A stretch of 64,000 nt of DNA from Eutreptiella sp. 'Long Island Sound 2002' (Eukaryota > Euglenozoa > Euglenophyceae > Eutreptiales > Eutreptiaceae), in contig OZ038378.1 of assembly GCA_964036045.1 (NCBI GenBank), positions 54,929,995-54,993,994 on the forward strand, in the 5' to 3' direction. Under the pieces are notes generated by a model. It did not search any database and had not been told where the DNA came from. It saw only the letters and a list, made by a program, of their open reading frames with translations. Below, one piece after another: positions 31,346 through 41,386 of the stretch; position 1 is the first letter of the stretch; each line of letters begins with the position of its first letter. Made by a program: the position numbers and the translations under genes.

Positions 31346-31795
31346 GTCTCATACCGGCTTGGAGCGGTTGGACCGTCATTGGTCGGAGGTTGGTCCAAAA
31401 AATGACAAAGATTTTTTTCAGAACCGGGTTGCCAGAAGTCCCGGGGGGGTAACTTGGCGCCACCGTGGAGCTTTTCCAATCCGTTTGGACCATTCGAAAG
31501 CCTAAGGTGTCTACTTATCAAATATGCATAGCTGTGCTAGGCTGTTCCACATCGGCTTGGAGCGGTTGGACCGTCATTGGTCGGAGGTCGGTCAAAAAAG
31601 TGACAAATTTATTTTTGAAAACCGGGTTGCCAGAAGTCCTGGGGGGGTAACTTGGCGCCACGGTGAATTTTTTCCAATCCGTTTGGCCCGTTGTGAAGCC
31701 TCGAGTGTCTACTTTTCAAATATGCATGGCTGTGCTAGGCTGTTCCACACCGGCTTGGAGCGGTTGGACCGTCATTGGTCGCAGGTTGGGGGGGG
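31346..31795 (+). repeat. ~200-bp repeat array 3 (about 2.2 units)
   Basis: The core GGTAACTTGGCGCCAC begins at 31448 and 31646, 198 bases apart. A third unit ends in CGGTTGGACCGTCATTGGTCGCAGGTTGG near 31760-31790. Units are closer to array 2 than to array 1, including CCGTTTGG, ATATGCAT(A/G)GCTGTGCTAGGCTGTTCC and CGGCTTGGAGCGG. Confidence 0.85.
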
Positions 31796-31911
31796 TTGCA
31801 CCATAGTAAGTCTTTAGGGGCTAGGGTTGTGCGAAGGGAATCAGTAGATCGAGAAGCAGTCTGTGTGTAGATGTACACAAGCAAACTGGATAGCACTTGA
31901 GATGGAAGGTA

Positions 31912-33036
31912 TCACCCCAAAAGGTGTGGCTGCATTTGCATCTGCAACGCCAAGGGCATAGTAGTGGGTGCCAAGGGCATAGCAGTCGGTTGCCACAGTG
32001 GTTGCGTATATGACTGCGACAGCATTCCCTGAGGCAAACCCAATGACATGTTGCCCGACATTGCCACAAGGGTGGTATCGAACATTTGAGGAATCAACGG
32101 TGCCAAGGGCAACTGCGACATGTCGGGGAAGGGAAGTGCCACATTGCCCACTGCTGTGGGCAACGGAGTGGGAGTTGTGCTCACAACAGGTCCAGGATAA
32201 GGCGTCGGAGGAGTAGGGGCCTCGGTTCGAGGCGCCGGCTTCGCAACAGGTTCCTTCCTTTGCCTTTTGGCCTGTGGGGACCGTTTGGCACTAGGGTACC
32301 GCTTAGCACGGGGGGGAGGATTGGCATGCTGCAAAGGCGGAGGTGCGGTGATGGACACAGCAAGTGCATGCAAACCAGCCTCTACTTGCTTACACTTCTC
32401 CGGACCCGCCTCAACGGCACCCGTGATGATGCGCTTTGCGATGGCCATAAGGTTGTTGAACAACCGACCCCGGTTGGCCTCCATTGCAGCGGCCGTTGTG
32501 TCTACATCGATGGTAGCTGGCATTTCGACTGCGGGAACGTCACCCGTGGGTGTCGGCATTGAGCGGTGGATAGTGCTTTCCACTACAGCCAAGTGTGGTT
32601 GCGAGGGTTGCACCATTTCCACCTGTTGAACATACGGTTGTTGCTCCGCAAACCACTGTTCGTGGAACAACCCCATGTGGAAGAACACGGGAATGCTCCC
32701 ACGATGAAGCACAGCGACGTAGTGACGACAAGGTTGGCCAAACCGAGCATGACGGCAAGAGCAGACAAATTGTGTGTAGCCAATGATGTTGTCGTCGGCA
32801 TCAACCATGGGGTCCAAGAACGCTAGATGCTGAGGCATACCTGCATAGCCCGTAGCGGGTAGGACACGGACTGTAGCTGTTTGCATCCCTTTGTCTTGCA
32901 CTTCTGCAGGAGGGATGAACCCATCCAACGTACGGGAGGGAGAGCCATCATATACAGCGTGGTCAACCCCATTCGGCGGGATGGGTTCCACCGTCTGGGG
33001 GTTGTAGGTGGACACGTCGTACATGGTAGTGCCCAT
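31912..33036 (-). CDS. Mutator-like (MULE) transposase fragment with SWIM zinc finger
   Basis: A frame of 374 codons. Near residues 88-103 it has FVCSCRHARFGQPCRHYVAVL, a CxC...CxH SWIM finger of the kind that follows the DDE core in Mutator/FAR1-type transposases. A typical PVFFHMGLFHEQWF segment comes next. The C-terminal two thirds is Pro/Ala/Thr/Met-rich with a basic cluster (AKRSPQAKRQRKEP) that could be a nuclear signal. No DDE core lies in this frame. Upstream on the minus strand CTAAC, a T-rich tract and CCTGTACAAGTAG (about 33041-33061) look like a branch point and 3' splice site, so this may be a last exon. No upstream exon was found. Confidence 0.55.
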   Translation of the reverse strand: MGTTMYDVSTYNPQTVEPIPPNGVDHAVYDGSPSRTLDGFIPPAEVQDKGMQTATVRVLPATGYAGMPQHLAFLDPMVDADDNIIGYTQFVCSCRHARFGQPCRHYVAVLHRGSIPVFFHMGLFHEQWFAEQQPYVQQVEMVQPSQPHLAVVESTIHRSMPTPTGDVPAVEMPATIDVDTTAAAMEANRGRLFNNLMAIAKRIITGAVEAGPEKCKQVEAGLHALAVSITAPPPLQHANPPPRAKRYPSAKRSPQAKRQRKEPVAKPAPRTEAPTPPTPYPGPVVSTTPTPLPTAVGNVALPFPDMSQLPLAPLIPQMFDTTLVAMSGNMSLGLPQGMLSQSYTQPLWQPTAMPLAPTTMPLALQMQMQPHLLG

Positions 33037-33456
33037 GTCTACTTGTACAGGAAAACGTTAGAAACCGTAGCTGGTCAAGCTCGCCCCTGCGTGCGCGCAA
33101 TGGTGCATTTTTTCCATAGTGCGCGCAAATTTTTAAAAATATGACCTTTATAGCGCGCCTATTGCGCGCGCTCTACCGCGCTATATTGTCCCGTTTTTCA
33201 AATTTTCAAAACCGGAAAATGTTTCAAAACCATGCTTTTCCTAGTGTCGTGCGTTTCTCGAAAACTCCTTGCTTTTCAAAAACATTCCCTGTTGCTCATC
33301 CAACCCAAGACACATGCAAAAACACTGTCTGAAAGGTCTGAAAAGTGTGCAACAGTACAGGTCCTCACGGGCACAGACAGTGTAGCACGCGCAACATATT
33401 TACAGCGCGCGCTATGAGCCTTACGGCGCGCGCTATACCAGGTACGGCGCGCGCTG
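33037..33456. other. Intergenic with GCGCGC motifs
   Basis: No gene is seen. GCGCGC recurs near 33093-33185 (GCGTGCGCGC, AGCGCGCCTATTGCGCGCGC) and again in the tandem array at 33401-33463. AT-rich sequence lies between. Confidence 0.5.
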
Positions 33457-33463
33457 TCATTCA
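33401..33463. repeat. Three tandem 21-bp units containing GCGCGCGCT
   Basis: Units start at 33401, 33422 and 33443, each TAC(A/G)GCGCGCGCT(A/G)T followed by a variable tail. Alternating purine-pyrimidine runs of this kind can adopt Z-DNA. The third unit overlaps the stop codon of the acidic frame on the minus strand. Confidence 0.75.
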
Positions 33464-33792
33464 GTGATCTCCTTAATGGTTTGGACCATCACTTCGGCCT
33501 CCCACTCCTTCTCCCATTCGGGTCTGTGGTCTTCTGCCCCAGTGGCAGCTGGGGCTGCATCCCCTTCTTCTTGTGGGCTTGGGTCGCCTTCTGGGGTTGC
33601 TCCTTCTGGTGCCTCTTCTTCTTTCGGGGCTGCTCCTTCTCCTTCTTGTGGCGCGGCCGCTGGTGCCTCTTCTTCTTGTGGTGGGGCTGGTGCGTCATCT
33701 TCTTGTGCTGCTGCTGCTGCTGGGGCTGGTGCCTCTTCTTCTTGTGCAGCTGCTGCTGGTGATTCTGCTGGTGCTGCAGCTTCGGCAGGTCC
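33457..33792 (-). CDS. Acidic Ala/Pro/Glu-rich reading frame (C-terminal fragment)
   Basis: An open frame of 111 codons without a Met start, bounded upstream by TAG at 33793-33795. It is built from repeats such as QEEEAPAP and ends RPEWEKEWEAEV...IKEITE. The DNA is a degenerate CTT/GCT microsatellite, so other frames are also open, but this one alone gives a balanced acidic protein with a non-repetitive end. Element B's LTR ends about 20 bases upstream, which may have cut the gene. Confidence 0.3.
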   Translation of the reverse strand, partial: GPAEAAAPAESPAAAAQEEEAPAPAAAAAQEDDAPAPPQEEEAPAAAPQEGEGAAPKEEEAPEGATPEGDPSPQEEGDAAPAATGAEDHRPEWEKEWEAEVMVQTIKEITE

Positions 33793-33813
33793 CTAGTCTT
33801 CTTGTGGGGGGGC

Positions 33814-36147
33814 TGTAAAGAAGTTCCCTACCAGGATCGGCCCCTGCTATACCCCTTCAACCATTTCCCGTCACTCCCATGGTCCTGCTTCTCACCAGGC
33901 TCTGCATCACAAAAAAATAGTAAAAATCGCTCCTTCACACAGATCCCTAGCAGCACCAAGCACAATCCAAATCCAAATCTAAACTGCGGGCTTCCGTTCA
34001 ACACACTGGTTGTCTCACGGTGGCGGGCATGTACAAGAATTGCACCAAAGAGGAAAGCCCTGAAATTGGCATATCAACACATATCAAGCAAAGTTGGGGA
34101 AAGATGGAAACCTACACAATCACAGCCATAAACCCCTCATTCCCCGGACTCAAGACCTTCCCTTGACTCGCCAAAATGATGCCCTGAACCCAGTCAAATG
34201 AGATGGCTAAATGCCGTGTGTCAAAAGTCACTACACAAACCCCAAAAGTGTGTTCCCTCCCAAGCCTCTATATCCTAGCGCAATAGGGGAGGTGGTGTGT
34301 CATGGCCTAGAGTGGCACTCAGGACCATGCCCTACCCTGACATAACCTTGGTTGGACTTGGAGTGGAATGGGCTTGGAGAACTGCCCCATGAAGATGACC
34401 TGACAACATGGCAAAATCAGGCAAAACACACCATAGTGCCCAATATTCAATTATATACTCAAAAATGCATACGGCAAATACCCAAATGCTCCATGCGTGT
34501 GTCAACCCGGAAAGTAATATACAAGGGTGATATAGACCAAAGGTCCATGCCCAAGAATATCCCATCATTGGCTCCGAAACCCCTCCGGTTATGTACATGA
34601 CATGCTTCACAAGTCAGCTCATGAGTTTGAGACCTAATGTTGTGAGGCCTCGTGTGCCAAGCCAAAGTGACCACGTGATCCGGCATATGGTGAGGTGCAA
34701 CACCGAAGCATATGCCAACATATAAGCAACATACCATAGTTCACAGATCTCTAGGCACTTTACTGTTAGCCGACCAGTTGAGCACATAAAACACAAAAAT
34801 GAGCATAAAATGAGGTCAAAAACATGCAAATAATGCCAAATTCAAGATAATTACAATAGTATATAACTTCGCTCACCCATGACATCAACATATGATTCAA
34901 AACGCAATTGCTTGGGACCATTTGCAAACAATCCTCCCACTTGGATCCCCACATGGACGCATAGGGACACCTTCGAACCTCCTCCCAACACGCACCATGA
35001 AAATGGGAAAATTGATAGTGGCGCTTGTGGGTCGCTCCGTAAGCCCTCCCACATGCACTATATGAGTGGTAGACTTAGTCTAGCGCTATGGAGCTCACCA
35101 TTGGGACATGGGCGAAGCCCTTGCCACGTATGACTCCATATATGTTCCTACAAACGGAGATATATAACATGGGCGTGAGCATATCGAAGCACATACCGAG
35201 CATACAACACATACCCTCAAAAGGTGGCTCCCACCATGATATGCCCTGCCCCTCCATGGACATAACTTCACGTTAAAAATACGTAGGAACCCAAAGAAAG
35301 TTTCTATGCAACACCAACACTCATGCGGTACACTCGAAAGTCGCATTAAAATATTCGGTTGCACGGTCCAAGAGTTATATATCACTTTCTACCCTCTTAA
35401 CCATTATCCCTTGCTACAACGGGCATGAATACACATCAAAGGCGTTTGATGCTTTTCAAATTAAGTTGAGACCAAGGCGGTTTCAACCCAATTCTCGAAA
35501 CTGGTACTCCTCGCTGTGAGCCGGAGATATGACCTTTCAAAGTGGCCTCACGAATCAATTTTGTTTCGCCTATATCTCCAAGAAAAGCGAAGGGCATAAC
35601 AAAAGGAAGGTTGATTCGTGATCGGGGAAAAATGTAGGACCACTCGAGATTCATCATATCAAGTGCGGCGATGTCGAAGTCGAAAATCCGATTCTGAAAG
35701 TCTGAAAAAATCGGATTAATTTTGCGAGTGTATAACATGAAAAATGCGGAAGCAACGAACCCTTTACTGATGAAATCTGACCCTTCATGGGGGTTTCCGC
35801 CAAAATATCTGCAAATAACAGTTAACCAATCGGTTACCGCAAAATCGCGAGCCAACTGACAGTCGCCGATACATTGAAAATCAGAACGGAAGGCCGAAAA
35901 ATCACGGAAACATTATGATAATAAAACCCTGTTGATTCCTGATATTCCGATATATAAATCTCAGCTGGCGGCGCCTCGGTATTGAATATGGCCGCTCATA
36001 GCTGGAATGGCCAAACCTATCACACTATCACATCAGGTTAGGTCAGGTGGATGGGAGAGTATGATATCAGCCAATGGCGGCTTGCCGGCACATAGATACA
36101 CACCCCAAGTGACCCAAAGATGGCCACGGGGGTCCGAACCGGCTTCA
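33814..36147 (-). repeat. Element B 3' LTR (2334 bp)
   Basis: In element sense it starts TGAAGCCGGTTCGGACC at 36147 and ends CTTCTTTACA at 33814. The end may lie two bases earlier. It includes the LTR-borne gag start: an ATG CAG AGC CTG counterpart near 33905, read as MQSLVRS, with an in-frame TGA soon after. Being a 3' LTR, it shows that this start region belongs to the LTR and not to the internal domain. Confidence 0.87.
35436..35855 (-). CDS. LTR-internal ORF, family-2 version (element B)
   Basis: A frame of 139 codons in sense orientation. It is related to the 214-codon frame of family-1 LTRs and to 41679-42230 in D. No domain recognised. The same doubts about coding apply. Confidence 0.25.
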   Translation of the reverse strand: MARDFAVTDWLTVICRYFGGNPHEGSDFISKGFVASAFFMLYTRKINPIFSDFQNRIFDFDIAALDMMNLEWSYIFPRSRINLPFVMPFAFLGDIGETKLIREATLKGHISGSQRGVPVSRIGLKPPWSQLNLKSIKRL

Positions 36148-36542
36148 CCCCCCTTCTCAGAGCGTTGTATCCGCTCGGAAGTCATTGAAGAGAGGACGGG
36201 AGGACCCCAATGGGCTCCACAACCCCCCCCCCCATGTCCCAAGGACACATGGAGGCCCCACACACGTCGTAGGCGTCCCCCATGCCCCAAGGGAGGGGTG
36301 AGGACACTCATAATCGGTGCCCTACGCCATATCCGGTCTCCTCTTGATCTACAACATGGACCAAGGGGATCAAAGATAGAAAAACGTCGTCGGTCGACCT
36401 AAATAAGTATACCACAATGAAATATATATATGGAGATCGAGTGAAGGGGGTATCTGGCCAATCAAGGCCCAAAGATCCCCGGATGAACGCCCTCACCCGT
36501 CTCCCAAGCACAAAAACAAACAAAAATGCCAAGGGGGATCCA
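36148..36542 (-). other. Element B polypurine tract and 3' untranslated region
   Basis: The tract AGAAGGGGGG (36148-36157) abuts the LTR. The remaining bases up to the pol stop are non-coding and collinear with 62520-62962 in D. Confidence 0.75.
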
Positions 36543-39432
36543 TTACGGTGCTACTGCAGCCACCAAATGGACCAACACATCCTTGATATCCAAAGAAATG
36601 TTCTTTTTCTTTAGATAGTCCATCCAGACCGTGGTGTACCTCGGCACAAAGCTGCTCGGAGGCTCCCACGAATCCCTGGATGCGGCGAATCCCTTCCAAC
36701 GGACTTTATAAAGCCTCCCCCCAGGCGTCCCCGAGTCTGGCTTGTCCGTCAGGATCCTCTCAGCGGTGAAGTCGTCGTCCTCACCCTCGTCGTCCGAGTC
36801 CACATCGCCCGCCGTGAACTCGAAGGTGACGGGACGTCCGCTGGGGTCTGGTGCTCGGGGACGAAGCTGGGTATGGTCGCGGTCCAGGATCTTGTTATCC
36901 CCCACACGAACCGCATACACATCCTGCCCGACCTTCCGCACGATTACCCCCGGCAGATACCAGGACGCCTGTCGATGCCTGGACAGGACATCCTTGTGGT
37001 GCCGCTCCACCCATACGGTGTCTTGTAGAGCATATTTCTGGACCTTTCCCTGCTTGAAGTACTTGGCCCTCTTCTCATGCTCGTCCTGAAGTGCTTTGCA
37101 CACCTTGGCCGCCGTGTCGTCCGCCTCAGCCATCATAGCGTTCGCATCCTGGGCCACTTTGCCATGGTTCAACCACGGGAGAGTGCGTAACACTCGATCC
37201 CGTAGGAACAGGACACGATGGGGCGACAGTCCAGTGGGCCCCGGAAGGTCATGGTACGCCTGGAGTACTCTCCACAGCGAATTGTACCAATTCCGGCCCG
37301 GTTCGTCAATGTGCAGCTGGCGGAACGTTTCGAACATCTGCCGCCTGGCCACCTCAGCACGGCCATTCAACCGGCTGTGGTACGCCACGGCCTTGGCATG
37401 CCGAATCCCCATGTGCTTGCACATCGTCTTGAACCACGTCCCCAGGAATTGACTGCCCCGATCGCTGCAGATGACAGCTGGGACATCAAAAATCGTCAGC
37501 CAATGCCTGATCATGGCGTTGGATGGTCTTGGCCTGCAGACCCACTCCATGCTTGTCCTTCTTGTCCTTCTTCTTGGATTTCTTGATTGGGACTGCCATG
37601 ATATACCCGCTGTGCCTATCCACCGACAGGATGACACAGTCGTAGGTCTCTCCTTCTACAGTGACCTCAGGCATGGCAAACACATCCATGGCCACGGACC
37701 GCATAGGGACTTCCCGTATAGCCGTGTACACCGGGTTGCCCACTGTGGAATGGTTGGGGCTCTTCGTGGCCCGACACACGGCGCAGTCGCTGCAGTACTT
37801 GTCCAGGAGGGCGTAGTACCCCGGTGGGAACTTGAAGCGCCACTCCAGGTCCTGCTGCATCTTGTCTCGACCAGGATGCATGAGCTGGGCGTTATGCCAG
37901 TGGTCAATGAGCTCCTCCATTCGGTTCTCAGGGACCAATAGCTTGTCCTTGAGGAATAGTTTATCCCCATCCTCGGTCAAGCCCTCGGGCCATTCGTCGT
38001 CCGACGGGGCGCTCACGGCATTCCAGTACTTGCTCCAGTGCTCGGATGCCGCGTAGTCATCCGACCAGTCCTCTGTGAGCACCGACCTGACTAGCTCTAA
38101 AGGGGCCACCATCCATTGCTCGAGGGTTTCCTCTCGAATAGCCTGGACTCGGGCGCCCCGGAACTTGGGAAGGTCCGTACGGTTTGCCATCACCACAAAG
38201 CACTTGACCCCCTCTTGCTCCATGGCCTTCTCCATCTCGATGATGCGCTTGGCCTCCTCGGTCTCCTCGGCGTCCCGATGGCTGGATATGTCCATTCAAG
38301 CCTTGCCCGCGGGGTAGGCCCATCGACTGAGGCAATCTGCCACAGTGTTGTCCTTCCCCGGGACGTATATGACGCTGAGGTCAAACTTGGCGAACGTCTC
38401 ATGCCATCGGGCCCTCCTTGCCGCCGGTCCCGAGGGGGTGTCGACGTGCTCCTTGTGCCAGCTCTGCAAGGACTGATGGTCCGTACAGACAACCACCGGT
38501 TGCAATCCGATGTGGCCAGACCACTTCCTGAGCGCACAGACAATGGCGTATCTCTCCTTCTCCCTCGCGGTCCAGGTTCGACATTCGCCCTCGGCCAGGA
38601 TCCGACTCCAGAACGCCACGGGTACGTGCGACCCATCGTCCCGGATCTGCTCGAGGACTGCCCCTACAGCATAGTCCGAGGCGTCCGTCCGTAGCACGAA
38701 TCCCTTGTCCGGGTCCACCAGGAATAGTGCCAGCTGCCCCAGGAGCCGCTCCTTCAGGCGGCTGAACGCATCTTCGGCCTCAGGGGTCCAGGCAAGCTTC
38801 TTCTTGCTCCCCTTCCGGCAATCGAACTTGCCCACCTGCAGCATCTTGTGCAGCGGCCCCGACAGTTTTGCATACATCCGGACATAGCCCGAATAGTAAT
38901 TACAGAACCCCATGAAGGATCGGAGTTCGCTGATGGTCTGGGGCTTTTCCCAGTGATGCAGGGACGCCAGCTTCCCAGGCATGGGACGGCGTTGCCCCTG
39001 ACCAACCACGTGACCCGCGAACTCCACTTCCTTCACGAAGAGTGAGGCTTTGGTGGGCTTGCACACCATGTTGTGCTTGTCCAGCTCGCTGAGCACTCGG
39101 CGCAGATTCTTCTCATGCGCTTTGATGAGCTCGTCCTCAGTCATGTTTTCCGTGCCGGACCCGATGATGATGTCATCCACAAAGGGGTCGGCACAGTCCC
39201 GGACAGGACCAAGTAGGTCCTCCATCATGCGCTGGAAAGCGGCGTTGCCATTCTTGGCGCCCATAGGCACAACTTTCCATTGCATGGGCCCCAGCGGCGT
39301 CGACATCGCTGTGCAGGGCCTGGAGTCCGGGTGTAGCGGCATCTGGTGATAGCCGTGTTTCAGGTCTAACACCGTAAAGATCCGCTTTTTCTGTTGCTTT
39401 TGGAGGATGGTATCGATCAGAGGAAGTGTAAG
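36543..39432 (-). pseudogene. pol: Element B pol fragment: RT, RNase H, integrase, chromodomain
   Basis: The first segment (to 38296) has DLKHGYHQMPL, FVDD, RTDASDYAVGAVLEQ and CTDHQSLQSW. Its stop TGA at 38296-38298 replaces a Trp codon position after YPAGKA; D reads TGG there. The second segment (38295-37486) has the integrase zinc finger (H...H, CSDCAVC). Its frame is lost near 37515 by a deletion relative to D (KTIQRH against KTVANAMIRH). The third segment (to 36543) has CSDRGSQF, NGRAEVARRQ and a chromodomain with YKVRWKGFAASRDSWEPPSSFV. It is dead as read. Confidence 0.88.
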
Positions 39433-39733
39433 GTGTACATGCGCCCATAACCCACAGAAGCAGGTTGCGAGGTATAATGCCGCAGAATATAGGTCGCGCG
39501 TGAGTGCGTAAATGATAATGGGAGATTCAACAATTGGTGTGTTATTTGGAAACACAGTTTATGTTTACATGTTTGTAGATATGACATGAACCCGTGTGGA
39601 ATATCCTGAACGTTTGTCTCGACAAGGTCTGTGCTTGGACTTCTTGGTGTTCGCCGTGCCAGGGATAGCAAGAGGCCTTACAAAACTTTCAGATCCCACG
39701 GGGATTTGAACTCGTCGTTTCCGTGTCGCTCCT
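39433..39733. other. Junction region between element B and an unknown ORF
   Basis: No gene is recognised. A minus-strand GAGTTCAAATCCCCGTGGGA near 39690-39710 is B-box-like, but no A box or cloverleaf accompanies it. Confidence 0.4.
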
Positions 39734-40243
39734 GTGATGTTCTGCAACGTTGCGTCTGTGGGGAACTATGAGAACTACTCCAAAACAAAACTGCTGAACA
39801 TGATCCAACACCAGCGAGTCGTGGATGTCAAGATCAACAGGCTGGCAGTTCGAGAATACTGCCGCAAAACTGGAGACTACAGCTTGGGTGAGCTGGACTA
39901 CTTGCTGACGGCGAAGGAGCGACAGGAGTGTTTTGACAGCCACGAGAAAGGCTGCCAGTCCTGGTATGAAAGTGACTCTCAAAGCCTACGGCAAGTGCGG
40001 GCTGAAACTGAAGAGTACCACCGACACGTAGACCGCGCTGTTGAACAGCTACAAGCAGCGGAGTCCTTTTGGGGCTCCTTTGAAACCACTGTGGAGGCTT
40101 TGGATTCTGAGGTTAAGGTGATGAGCGCCTGGGCTGAAGATCGCGCTCTGACGAGCGTTCTGAATGGGATGTCCAAACAGCCGCGCAAGAGAGGAACGCG
40201 TGGCAAGGGGCGCTCCTTTAAAAGCGGTACCACTACTCATTAA
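39734..40243 (+). CDS. Unknown ORF (169 aa), helical with basic tail
   Basis: Not recognised. It is charged, probably largely helical (heptad-like EEYHRHVDRAVEQLQAAESFW) with several Cys, and has a basic C-terminus (KQPRKRGTRGKGRSFKS) that could bind nucleic acid or act as a nuclear signal. It sits in the only stretch between B and D that looks like non-retroelement DNA. It may be the last exon of a host gene or part of another mobile element. The start is the first Met; a splice acceptor upstream cannot be excluded. Confidence 0.4.
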   Translation: MMFCNVASVGNYENYSKTKLLNMIQHQRVVDVKINRLAVREYCRKTGDYSLGELDYLLTAKERQECFDSHEKGCQSWYESDSQSLRQVRAETEEYHRHVDRAVEQLQAAESFWGSFETTVEALDSEVKVMSAWAEDRALTSVLNGMSKQPRKRGTRGKGRSFKSGTTTH

Positions 40244-41386
40244 GTGCAGGTTGTAGGAACAGTAGCAATCCGACCCGTGTGTTGTGTCTTTTGCACGAGT
40301 AGCGTTGCGCTCTGTGTGTCTTTTTTGCTCCGTGGCCGTTTTTGTGTAGCACCTTGCTCCTTTCACGTGCCGCGAGTAGCATTTAGTCGGCCGTGGGTGC
40401 GTTCCTGGCTGTGTTCCCTACGTCTGCCTTGGTTCACTTTTTTTTTCTTGTTGATAGACTTCAAGTGAGCTGTTCTCAAGACAGCTGTTTCCCAGATTTA
40501 CGGTGCAAACGCGAGAGAAGCCGCACATGCCAGTAGCTCTGGTATGTGTTTGCGTGCTTCGCTGTTTCGTTTTCTTTTGTTGCTGCTTTTGTTTGTACTG
40601 TTTTCATTCGTATGTCAGTGAGAAGTTAGTGATTCAGTCACAAGGAGAAGTGGGCGCCGAAGAGTGGACAAGTTTTTTTTGGGTGTGTCTGCTTCATGGT
40701 GCACTTGCGTAGTCGTGCGTTCGTAGTCTTCGTGCGCGCGTCGTGCGATTGGTTTCAGCTTCGTGCATGCATGCTTGCTGTGGTGTGTTAAGCCGTGTAG
40801 GCCTGTGCTTTGCGAACGCTGTTAAGCTTGTTTGTACGTGCGCCTTTGCGCTGTTAGGCTAGCTTGTACGTGCGGTCGTGGTGTATGATGCTGAGATCTG
40901 ATTTGATGATGCGTGCATGTCAAAATGAGTTCTGTGTTGGTGCTCAGTTTTCCTTCAGCGCCATTGTCGTTTGATTGGTATGTACACACTGACATACGCT
41001 CTTGCTTTTGTTTTTGCTCCTGATTCCTTCTCAGGCATCCTTTGAGACATCGTAGCTTCGGGTGTCCGACCTTGTCTCTTCGTTTCTTCGCTAGTTTGCT
41101 GGTTCGTGCTTTTTCTTTTCGTTTTGTGTATTGTCTCACAGGCAATGGCGAGAGCTGGAGTCCTGAAGTAAGTTAACGATGGGTTTTGAAGACGTCCTCG
41201 CTGTATATACTAAGGAATGTTTTTTTCAGTGACTTGAGGACATTTACGGGAACAATTTTGAGGCTCCACTTTGTTGCTCTGCCTTTGTTTGTCTTTTTTT
41301 TTTCAGCATGGACAGGGTTTTGCAGAAGGTTCACTGCCTTTTGTGTGGCGTTGTTGTGTTTTTGGCAAGCCTGTTATTTAGTGCTC
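40244..41386. other. T/G-rich region between unknown ORF and element D
   Basis: Long T-rich tracts with TTTG and CGTGC phrases; no coherent coding. It could be the 3' untranslated part or introns of the preceding gene. It is interrupted by element D at 41387. Confidence 0.4.

Larger units (their letters stand above)
33814..39432 (-). mobile_element. Element B: 5'-truncated family-2 chromovirus
   Basis: On the minus strand: RT (from about 39430), RNase H, integrase, chromodomain, polypurine tract and a complete 3' LTR. Gag, protease and the methyltransferase-like region are missing. Homology to element D begins abruptly at LPLI in the RT finger. No 5' LTR is present. The coding part has at least one nonsense change and one frameshift. 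Confidence 0.88.

Noticed and set aside
33464-33796. Plus-strand Ala/Ser-rich ORF of 110 codons
   Set aside because: All frames through this CTT/GCT microsatellite are open; the minus-strand acidic frame has a more protein-like non-repetitive end.
39680-39715. tRNA gene suggested by a B-box-like GAGTTCAAATCCC on the minus strand
   Set aside because: No A box at a suitable distance and the T stem has mismatches.
40503-40712. Cys/Phe-rich plus-strand ORF
   Set aside because: Translation of a T/G-rich tract; no coding signature.
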